From NCBI GenBank assembly GCA_050303435.1, contig JBNLBT010000090.1, positions 1 through 13,204 on the forward strand: a DNA stretch of 13,204 nucleotides. The letters are read 5' to 3'. The position numbers and the translations under genes are program-made. Under the pieces are notes generated by a model. It was given only the letters and a program-made list of their open reading frames with translations. It ran no database searches and had not been told where the DNA came from. Numbering within the stretch: position 1 is the first letter of the stretch; every line of letters begins with the position of its first letter. Source of the DNA: JBNLBT01 sp050303435. Its GTDB lineage: Bacteria; Pseudomonadota; Gammaproteobacteria; Xanthomonadales; Marinicellaceae. This document shows, one piece after another, positions 1-5,740 of this stretch.

Positions 1-14
1 AAAAGAGAGTGGCT

Positions 15-413
15 TCAGTCGTCGCTTGCGGAGACGGCGGTAAAATTCAGTGACAGGGAATTGACGCAATAACGCAAACCCGTGTCGGTCGGGCCGTCGG
101 GGAACACATGCCCCAGGTGACCGCCGCACTGGGCGCACAGGATCTCGGTGCGAATCATGCCATGCGAGCGGTCTTTTTCTTCGCGGATGCTGCCAGGTAA
201 GGCTTCATCAAAACTCGGCCAGCCGCAGCCGGAATCAAACTTCTGATCGTGCCTGAAGAGCATTGCACCGCAGGCCTTGCAATGGTAGTTGCCGGTCTCG
301 CTGTGAATGTTGTAGGCCCCTGAAAATGGCGCTTCGGTGCCTTTCTCAGCCAGCACGCGGTAGCTGTCGGCATCCACGCGATTCTTCAAGTCGCGTTTGA
401 ACGCTTCATCCAT
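15..413 (-). CDS. msrB: Peptide-methionine (R)-S-oxide reductase, zinc-binding MsrB
   Basis: MsrB reduces the R epimer of methionine sulfoxide in oxidised proteins back to methionine, using thioredoxin. From the chosen ATG the protein has 132 residues, close to the usual MsrB length. It shows the full motif set in order: zinc pair CKAC (45-48), SGCGWPSF (61-68) with the likely resolving Cys63, zinc pair CAQC (93-96), GGHLGHVF, and catalytic Cys116 in RYCVNSLSLNF. There is no signal peptide, so it is probably cytoplasmic. The frame stays open upstream to position 500, but that extension is basic, low-complexity and lies inside the preceding gene. The ATG at 413 matches the family N terminus and overlaps the upstream stop codon by 8 bases (ATGGATGA). 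No good Shine-Dalgarno is seen, so translation is probably coupled to the upstream gene. The function call is firm; the link to the cytochrome genes is inferred from position. Confidence 0.96.
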   Translation of the reverse strand: MDEAFKRDLKNRVDADSYRVLAEKGTEAPFSGAYNIHSETGNYHCKACGAMLFRHDQKFDSGCGWPSFDEALPGSIREEKDRSHGMIRTEILCAQCGGHLGHVFPDGPTDTGLRYCVNSLSLNFTAVSASDD

Positions 414-2262
414 CGGTCGGCTCTGCGGCTGTGCCAGCCTGTTGCTGTACCGTGTTGAGCGCGTCCACCTGCAAATCCTGCACCACCTGCCTGTCGCCAT
501 TGGGCCAGATGACCGTCAATTCAGTGACGCGGTCTTCATCGCCGAGACCAAAGGTCACTTCGATTTCAGATTGCGACAAATAGCTTGAGGTGGGCATCAA
601 CTGGCGCTGTTGCAAGCCCGCTGCAGTGCGCAATTGCAATTTCGCACCGTACACCGGATGGTTGGCTTGCGCGGCCAGTAACTTCACCCGCAGCCAGTGG
701 TGGCCGGTGGCCTGGTCGTTGCGCAGCAGGCGCGCCGAGCCGTTCACTTCGGTCAGCACCACGTCCAGATCGCCGTCGCCGTCGATGTCGGCATAGGCTG
801 CGCCGCGACCGACCAACGGCACACCCAGATCGCCGGTTTCAGACGCGGCAATGAATTGCTGCGTGCAGTCGCAGTTCCAGAACAATTGCGCCGCCTGTTT
901 GTGGTGCTGTGAAGGTTGCACCGCATTGATTTCATCCTCCACGTGGCCATTCACCTGAAACAAATCCAGGCGGCCGTCGAGGTCGTAGTCAAAAAAGAAC
1001 AGGCCAAAGGTCAGCGCTTTGCGACTGGGTGCACCGATGCCGTGCGAGGCCGACAAGTCGGCAAACAACGCGGCATCACCACTGCTCACATAGAATGAGG
1101 TCATTTCATTGGCAAAGTTGCCAATCGACACCGCCAGGCGATCGTCGTTGGCGAAATGCGCCGCATCAATGCCCATGGCACCGGTGGCCTTGCCGCGGTT
1201 GTCAAAAGCCACACCGTAAGTGACACCGGATTCAGTGAAGCCACCGTTGTGGTCGTTGATGAAAAGAAAATTGCGCACCGTGTCATTGGCCACCAGCAAA
1301 TCCAGCCAGCCATCGCCATTGACATCGAACGGTTTGACTGCCAGGCCTTTGCCACTGGCGGCGCCTTCGCTGCCGTGGGTGACGTGGATGCCGGCTTCGG
1401 CACTGACGTCGGTGAATTGCCCGCCGTCGTTGCGATACAGTGTGGACTGAGCGCCGGCATAATTGGTCGGTGGACCGTAGGCTTTGCCCAAGCCGGCGAT
1501 CTGATAGTTCACGTGCGCGTCTATTTCGCGTGACCACTGCACATACTGGATCACAAACAGGTCCAGATCGCCGTCGCGATCGTAGTCAAGAAAGGCCGCG
1601 CTGCTGCTCCAGTCGCCGTCACCACCGCCCACGCCCCAGGCGTCCGTGGCGTCCACAAAGGCGCCATCTTCACTGTTCAGCCACAAACGGTTGCGCCCCA
1701 CCGCGGTCACGTAAATATCCACCCGGCCGTCGCCATTGACGTCGCCCACAGCCACGCCCATGCCATACAAATCCGAATCATCGGGCAAACGATCGCTGGC
1801 ATCCTCAAAGCGCCCGGAACCGAGATTGCGGTACAACCGCGATCGCGTATCAAGGCCGGCTTCATCCGGATGCCACGGCCAATGCGCGGAGTTGATCAAC
1901 AACAGATCCTGCAGTGCATCGCCGTCAAAATCAAGAAAGGCCACGCCGCCGCCCATGGTCTCCGGCAATAGGCGCTCGCCGTAGGCGCCGGACACGTGCG
2001 TAAAATCAATGCCGGCTTCGGTGGTGATGTCGGTGAAATGCACCGGCGGCGGGGTCGGTAAAGACTCCAGATCCGGCACCACCGGCGCCGCGATCACTTC
2101 CTGCACAGGCTCCACCACCGCCGTTTCCGGCTGCATGTACCAGTAAACCGCCGCACCCAGCGCCGCGCCGATGAGCACCACTGCAAGCGACACTTTCACC
2201 GCGGTGCCGATGATGGCGTCGTCCTGCTCCTGCGGGTCCAGTTGTTCGTTGTCATTCACCAT
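406..2262 (-). CDS. Membrane-anchored FG-GAP/VCBS beta-propeller protein with ASPIC/UnbV C-terminal domain (CRTAC1-like)
   Basis: The predicted protein has 618 residues. After an acidic N terminus, one hydrophobic helix lies at about 21-43 (VSLAVVLIGAALGAAVYWYM), then a Pro-rich linker, then a repeat domain. Calcium-binding-like FG-GAP loops are visible at about 112 (DFDGDALQD), 174 (DVNGDGRVD), 226 (DYDRDGDLD), 313 (DVNGDGWLD), 425 (DYDLDGRLD) and 492 (DIDGDGDLD). This indicates an integrin-alpha-like beta-propeller outside the cytoplasm. Residues 525-607 match the ASPIC/UnbV domain (SSYLSQSE, FGLG, VIWPNGD). The family is usually called CRTAC1-like; its biochemical role is unknown, and binding or scaffolding is usual for propellers. 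The start was chosen because AGGA at 2270-2273 sits 7 bases upstream of the ATG, and the longer open frame adds only an Arg-rich tail overlapping the previous gene. It overlaps the upstream cytochrome gene by 11 bases and msrB by 8. Family assignment is confident, function is not. Confidence 0.9.
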   Translation of the reverse strand: MVNDNEQLDPQEQDDAIIGTAVKVSLAVVLIGAALGAAVYWYMQPETAVVEPVQEVIAAPVVPDLESLPTPPPVHFTDITTEAGIDFTHVSGAYGERLLPETMGGGVAFLDFDGDALQDLLLINSAHWPWHPDEAGLDTRSRLYRNLGSGRFEDASDRLPDDSDLYGMGVAVGDVNGDGRVDIYVTAVGRNRLWLNSEDGAFVDATDAWGVGGGDGDWSSSAAFLDYDRDGDLDLFVIQYVQWSREIDAHVNYQIAGLGKAYGPPTNYAGAQSTLYRNDGGQFTDVSAEAGIHVTHGSEGAASGKGLAVKPFDVNGDGWLDLLVANDTVRNFLFINDHNGGFTESGVTYGVAFDNRGKATGAMGIDAAHFANDDRLAVSIGNFANEMTSFYVSSGDAALFADLSASHGIGAPSRKALTFGLFFFDYDLDGRLDLFQVNGHVEDEINAVQPSQHHKQAAQLFWNCDCTQQFIAASETGDLGVPLVGRGAAYADIDGDGDLDVVLTEVNGSARLLRNDQATGHHWLRVKLLAAQANHPVYGAKLQLRTAAGLQQRQLMPTSSYLSQSEIEVTFGLGDEDRVTELTVIWPNGDRQVVQDLQVDALNTVQQQAGTAAEPTDG

Positions 2263-5044
2263 GGGGTTGTCCTGTGTTGTTGGTTTGCGCGCCGGAATCT
2301 GCCGTCTGCGCCGATTCCTCGCTGCCGTGCAGCGCATAAATCACGCTGTCGTTGGCCGCCTGCGCGGCGGCCGGGTATTTTTCCCGCGCCAGCCGGATCG
2401 CGCGGTCACGCAGGTTGTCATCGACTTTGTACTTGTCGTGCAGAGCGCGGTGCTTTTCGTGTGCCACCTGATCGCCGCTGCGGCGATACAGCTGGGCCAG
2501 ACCGAAATGCGCCGATGCGCTTTCCGGGTCCAGACTCAGGGCTTTCTGATAGGCCGCTTCGGCGCGGTCGAAATGCGCCTTGGCCACCACCGGATCGGCC
2601 GCACTCAGCAGGCCCTGCTCATATTCGGCCTGCGCGTATTCACTTTGCAGCAGGTGATTTTCACCAAAGTCAAATTCACGTTTGCGCGCTTCATTGAAGC
2701 GCGTTTCCAGCAGAGTTTTATACAACTCCAGTGACGCGTCGTATTGGCCCAATTGACGGTTGACCTGCGCAGAGAGGTAATTCAGCACCCACGGATACGG
2801 CCCCAGCGGTTCGGCGCGCTGCAGGGCGGCGGCGGCATCTTCCAGACGGCCTTCGCGCAAATACACGCGCGCCAGATTCATCGGCCCGTCGGCGCGACCC
2901 AGGGATTCAACCTGGGCAAACACCGCTTCGGCCTGACGCAACTCACCCAGACCCGGTTTGCGCAACAGGCCGATGCCGTAATCGTTCAAACGCATCCATT
3001 GCGGCACTTCGCTGCTGAACGGCGCAGCGCGCTCACTGGCGCCAGCCACATTCAATTGCACACGCTGTGTGGCTATGGTGGTGATCGGCAGATCGTTCGG
3101 CCCATCGGTGTTCATGAACAGCTGGAAGTACTCGGTGTCAAATTTCCGATATTTCAGCGCCAACTCCACTTCGATCGGGCCGTCAACCCAATCGGGCACG
3201 TTCAACAAATAGTGCAGGGAATCGGCCGCGCCCGGAGGAATCTGGTGATTGTACAGTGGCACAAAAATGTCTTCGGCGTTGCGCCGGTTGATGCGATTGC
3301 CGTTTTTGTCGAGCACAAACACGTTGATGAAATGCGCGTAGGGATCCACGCTGCGATCGCCGTCATCCAGCTGACCGCTGTGTCCGATCACACGTCCACC
3401 AGCGCGCACCACCACATCCATCCAGATTTCATTCGAGTCCACCGTGCCCTGGGTGAACAAATGGCCCAGCGTCAGGGTGCGCACCACCGCTTCCAGTAGA
3501 TACGACTGGCCGGCGTGCAATTCGGGCGTGTTCTCTTCATCCAGCCACTGCACTTCACCGTTCAGCTGACCGTCCGATCGCACCGCCACCAGGTCGACGC
3601 GCAGTGAATCCTCAAGAAAGGCCCGGTGGGCTTCGTTGACCGATTCGGGCATGCCGAGTAAATGTGGAATCGCGGTGTTGGCGCTGGGAAACTGGTGATC
3701 GTGCACGGTCAGCTCACCGGAATCGTCGTTTTGACGCGCGGCAAAATCATCCGAGGCCTGCAGCGGCATGTGGCAGCCGTTGCAGTTGTGCTTGGCCTTG
3801 GGCGGGTAGTAAAAACTGCTCACGCCGTGACCGGAAACCCCGCTGAGCTGATATGGGTCGTAGTGATTTTGCCCGCGCAACCAGCGAAACGCGTTGAGCT
3901 CTTCAGGCAGATGCACCTTGTGGCAGGTGCCGCAAAATTCGGTGGTGCGGTGCAACGGTTTGAGGAACGTGTTCTTGTGAAACGCCGGTTTGGCTTTGAT
4001 CAGGGTCTGGTTGACCCATTGCAAAAACGACGATTCGGAAAAGGTGAACGGGTAATGCAGCGGTTCTTCGATGGTGTAGTCGGCGTTGCCGCGCGGTGAG
4101 TTGACGTGCGTGATCGCGTGACAACCGCTGCAGGTGATGCCGGCCTGAGAGGTTGGGTGGTTGACGTCGTCAAAATTCGGGTCATCGAAGGCGCCGGAGA
4201 AAAACGGCACCAGATCGTGGCAACCCGCGCAAAACCGCGAACCCTGCAGATCGCCGTCGCGCTGCAGCATGGCCTCGCGCGTATTGCGCACGGAAAACAG
4301 GTAGGCCGGGTTATTGAACGACGCAAACCGGTGCACCGAATGCGACCAGCTTTCATGCGCGTCCTGGTGGCACTGGGCACAGTATTGGTCCATCATCAAT
4401 TTATCCGCGGGGATGAAATTGCCGGTGGTTGTGCGCGCCAGCGAAGGAAAGAAATACTGTTCACCCGAAGCCGGGCCGACCTGGTTCCATTGGCGCGGGT
4501 CCTGCGCCTGAAAATACACCACCACAGCCGACAAGGCCACCGCGGTGGCCAGCACGCCGCCACCGGCGCGCCAGTTGATGCGTTTGCCCGCCAGGCGATG
4601 CAGAATGAACAGCCAGACCAGCAGCAGTGGCGTGATCACGTGCATCCAGTACAACGCCGTGCGCGCGTCCGGATGACGCACTTCCAGCAGCGGCAGACCG
4701 CGGGTCAGCAGCAGGCCACTGAACAGCAGCAGCAGGGAAACGGCAAACAGCACATAGCCGACCTTGACCGCGCGCCGATTGGGCCGATTGCGGGCGTTGA
4801 GGATGTGGATCACGCCGTAGACGATGACGGGCACCACGATCAACACCCCAAGGGTCAGGTGCCCCAGAAACATGTACTGATAAAAATAGTCCTGGAAGCT
4901 GGTCTGCTTATACCACTCCAGGAAGGTGACGCTGGCCAGATACATCGAATTGATCATCAGCAGGGCGAACGCCGCAAACAGAACAATCAGAAGTTTCTTC
5001 AGCTTCGGCCCCACGGCCGGGATGTATTTTCTGCGCTTTTGCAT
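2252..5044 (-). CDS. Inner-membrane pentahaem cytochrome c with cytochrome b-like helices and C-terminal TPR domain
   Basis: This is a 930-residue protein (numbered from the ATG at 5044). Five transmembrane helices lie in about the first 180 residues. Basic loops (KRRK at the N terminus, NARNRPNRR, HRLAGKR) place the N terminus in the cytoplasm and the long C-terminal part in the periplasm. Five CXXCH c-haem motifs follow: CAQCH 222, CAGCH 272, CSGCH 305, CGTCH 371 and CNGCH 421, with many nearby histidines available as distal ligands. A beta-rich section (about 450-665) follows, then TPR-like helical repeats (about 700-880). His62 and His80 in helix 2, and His135 and His149 in helix 4, pair up at the two faces of the membrane as in dihaem cytochrome b. 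Known: such multihaem/TPR proteins occur beside CRTAC1-like genes. Inferred: it passes electrons between the quinone pool and the periplasm. An alternative ATG at 5056 adds four residues but would leave almost no leader after the TATAAT at 5071-5076; GAGAG lies just upstream of 5044. Confidence 0.88.
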   Translation of the reverse strand: MQKRRKYIPAVGPKLKKLLIVLFAAFALLMINSMYLASVTFLEWYKQTSFQDYFYQYMFLGHLTLGVLIVVPVIVYGVIHILNARNRPNRRAVKVGYVLFAVSLLLLFSGLLLTRGLPLLEVRHPDARTALYWMHVITPLLLVWLFILHRLAGKRINWRAGGGVLATAVALSAVVVYFQAQDPRQWNQVGPASGEQYFFPSLARTTTGNFIPADKLMMDQYCAQCHQDAHESWSHSVHRFASFNNPAYLFSVRNTREAMLQRDGDLQGSRFCAGCHDLVPFFSGAFDDPNFDDVNHPTSQAGITCSGCHAITHVNSPRGNADYTIEEPLHYPFTFSESSFLQWVNQTLIKAKPAFHKNTFLKPLHRTTEFCGTCHKVHLPEELNAFRWLRGQNHYDPYQLSGVSGHGVSSFYYPPKAKHNCNGCHMPLQASDDFAARQNDDSGELTVHDHQFPSANTAIPHLLGMPESVNEAHRAFLEDSLRVDLVAVRSDGQLNGEVQWLDEENTPELHAGQSYLLEAVVRTLTLGHLFTQGTVDSNEIWMDVVVRAGGRVIGHSGQLDDGDRSVDPYAHFINVFVLDKNGNRINRRNAEDIFVPLYNHQIPPGAADSLHYLLNVPDWVDGPIEVELALKYRKFDTEYFQLFMNTDGPNDLPITTIATQRVQLNVAGASERAAPFSSEVPQWMRLNDYGIGLLRKPGLGELRQAEAVFAQVESLGRADGPMNLARVYLREGRLEDAAAALQRAEPLGPYPWVLNYLSAQVNRQLGQYDASLELYKTLLETRFNEARKREFDFGENHLLQSEYAQAEYEQGLLSAADPVVAKAHFDRAEAAYQKALSLDPESASAHFGLAQLYRRSGDQVAHEKHRALHDKYKVDDNLRDRAIRLAREKYPAAAQAANDSVIYALHGSEESAQTADSGAQTNNTGQPHGE

Positions 5045-5070
5045 GCCCTCTCTCATGACAAAGTTGAGCC

Positions 5071-5076
5071 ATTATA
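5071..5076 (-). promoter_or_regulatory. Candidate -10 box for the cytochrome-propeller-msrB unit
   Basis: A perfect TATAAT reads on the minus strand, 26 bases before the ATG at 5044. A transcript start about 7 bases downstream (near 5064) would leave a leader of about 20 bases before that ATG but only about 8 before the alternative ATG at 5056, which favours the shorter start. No convincing -35 hexamer is found 16-19 bases upstream, so an activator or a chance match are both possible. Confidence 0.4.
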
Positions 5077-5114
5077 AAGGAATTGCATGCACAGCACGGC
5101 ACTAATTAGTCATC

Positions 5115-5147
5115 CCTGAAAAAGTCCATCCTGGCTTTTTTCAGGAT
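5115..5147. repeat. Two overlapping, mutually exclusive inverted repeats
   Basis: CCTGAAAAAG (5115-5124) faces CTTTTTTCAGG (5135-5145), a nearly perfect stem with one extra T and a 10-base loop. ATCCTG (5128-5133) can instead pair with CAGGAT (5142-5147). Both use the CAGG at 5142-5145, so only one can form at a time. It lies in the spacer between divergent genes and is not followed by a T-tract placed as in a terminator. Confidence 0.5.
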
Positions 5148-5148
5148 C

Positions 5149-5200
5149 GGTCATAAAACACTTCAACGTTAAAATGCGATTTAACTGATGTTTTATGACC
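5149..5200. repeat. 52-base nested palindrome
   Basis: GGTCATAAAACA (5149-5160) and TGTTTTATGACC (5189-5200) are perfect 12-base inverted repeats. Inside them, GTTAAA (5168-5173) and TTTAAC (5180-5185) form a second perfect 6-base pair around ATGCGA. The unpaired internal segments are 7 and 3 bases. There is no T-tract downstream. It could be a structured RNA stem, a cruciform-prone recombination or mobile-element end, or a large operator between the two divergent transcription units. The sequence does not decide which. Confidence 0.75.
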
Positions 5201-5203
5201 TCA

Positions 5204-5243
5204 CTTGAGCCAAATGGCTCAAGGTGGCACGTCCCTGTGCCAC
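5204..5243. repeat. Two back-to-back perfect hairpins
   Basis: CTTGAGCC-AAAT-GGCTCAAG (5204-5223) is a perfect 8 bp stem with a 4-base loop. Immediately adjoining, GTGGCAC-GTCCCT-GTGCCAC (5224-5243) is a perfect 7 bp stem with a 6-base loop. With the palindromes just upstream, four inverted repeats occupy about 130 bases. Neither hairpin is followed by a run of T, so ordinary rho-independent termination is unlikely. The second hairpin overlaps the start of the diverged repeat copy at 5228. Confidence 0.7.
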
Positions 5244-5282
5244 GCCGTCGACCGGGAAAATGCACTGTGGCTTTATTTTCTG
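5228..5282 (+). repeat. Diverged repeat, copy A (KCTVAL repeat)
   Basis: The first 44 bases (5228-5271) align without gaps to 5502-5545 at about 32 of 44 identical positions, and similarity continues through TTTTCTG with a single gap. The best-kept block is AAATGCAC-N-GTGGC. Read in frame it encodes HVPVPRRRPGKCTVAL, against HVDAPHRPCVKCTVAL in copy B. In the KCTVAL codons all four base differences between the copies are synonymous. The flanking open frame (5195-5413) has no recognisable protein family and is not called a gene. Confidence 0.5.
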
Positions 5283-5408
5283 GCCGGAATATTTTGCAAA
5301 ATGAAATGTATTTATCATATGAAACAATCCGTTGTGGATTTTTCAGGTTCGACTCATTATGCGGCCTGTGTGTCCAATGGGTCGCGGCCGAGAAAGCCCA
5401 ACACCCAT

Positions 5409-5435
5409 CTTGATTCGGGTCGGATTTTAATCAAG
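5409..5435. repeat. Perfect 7 bp inverted repeat
   Basis: CTTGATT (5409-5415) and AATCAAG (5429-5435) are exact inverted repeats around a 13-base loop. The repeat lies between the two KCTVAL copies in the non-coding spacer. Its role is unknown and a chance pairing in AT-rich sequence is possible. Confidence 0.4.
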
Positions 5436-5501
5436 CCGGCTTAGCAGCCCTTTGTGCAATGGTTTTAAGATAAAGATTTGAACCAATGGATTAATCATGA
5501 A

Positions 5502-5557
5502 CACGTCGATGCGCCACATCGTCCATGCGTCAAATGCACGGTGGCGCTGGTTTTCTG
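5502..5557 (+). repeat. Diverged repeat, copy B (KCTVAL repeat)
   Basis: This is the second copy of the repeat, 274 bases after copy A. Here GCGCCAC (5511-5517) and GTGGCGC (5541-5547) form a perfect 7 bp inverted repeat enclosing AAATGCAC. Copy A keeps the GCCAC...GTGGC core of this pairing at the same spacing. The open frame running through it (TTG at 5478 to 5723) reaches the tamA start region but lacks an obvious ribosome binding site and any known domain. A remnant of a duplicated small gene, a short coding sequence, or a structured leader element are all possible. Confidence 0.5.
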
Positions 5558-5671
5558 TTCGAAACACTTGTGCTGCGCGGTGATTTTTTTGTACTGCCAG
5601 AACCGGCGCATTTTTATCTGCGCTGCGGGATTGGCCGCGACGCATTCAACGGCCATTCAGATGACTTCGGC

Positions 5672-5677
5672 TATAAT
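5672..5677 (+). promoter_or_regulatory. Candidate -10 box for tamA-tamB
   Basis: TATAAT in the context GGCTATAATGCC lies 63 bases upstream of the tamA ATG at 5741, giving a leader of nearly 60 bases. No good TTGACA-like element is present at 16-18 bases upstream. TTCAAC at 5645-5650 is too far away. The exact consensus box and its position make it the best promoter candidate for the operon. Confidence 0.45.
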
Positions 5678-5740
5678 GCCCAGTTTTAACCGCCGGACCC
5701 AATCGCGCTGCGCCACCAGATGATGCACATTTTCCTCGAG

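Larger units (their letters stand above)
5057..5740. other. Gene-free divergent spacer between the cytochrome operon and tamA
   Basis: No credible protein gene is found in these roughly 680 bases. The composition is visibly more AT-rich than the flanking genes. The contents are a -10 box facing left (5071-5076), a cluster of inverted repeats (5115-5243), an ATTTTGCAAAAT 12-base palindrome (5291-5302), the two KCTVAL repeat copies, a 7 bp inverted repeat (5409-5435), a small GCGCA/TGCGC hairpin (5606-5623) and a -10 box facing right (5672-5677). The length and structure would allow a small RNA or a long regulated leader, but nothing matches a known RNA family on inspection. Confidence 0.6.

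Noticed and set aside
15..500. Longer MsrB starting upstream at position 500
   Set aside because: The extra 29 residues are Arg-rich, unlike any MsrB N terminus, and lie inside the propeller gene's ASPIC domain.
4106..5077. Long plus-strand open frame opposite the cytochrome gene
   Set aside because: It is antisense to a gene with five CXXCH motifs and clear membrane helices, and its translation is Gln/His/Arg-rich with no domain.
5115..5145. Rho-independent terminator, because of the stem next to a run of T
   Set aside because: The T run is part of the stem rather than following it, the stem is AT-rich, and the site lies between divergent genes where no transcript is expected to end.
5149..5200. 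Integron attC-like site, because of GTTAAA/TTTAAC inside a palindrome
   Set aside because: GTTAAAA does not fit the GTTRRRY core, the paired R' and L boxes are missing, and no integrase or cassette structure is nearby.
5328..5340. DnaA-box-like TGTGGATTT in the AT-rich spacer, hinting at an origin
   Set aside because: It is a single imperfect match with no cluster and no dnaA, dnaN or gidA neighbours.
5195..5413. Small plus-strand protein gene in the spacer
   Set aside because: There is no ribosome binding site or known domain, and it runs through the hairpin array. Only the KCTVAL repeat part is retained as a finding.
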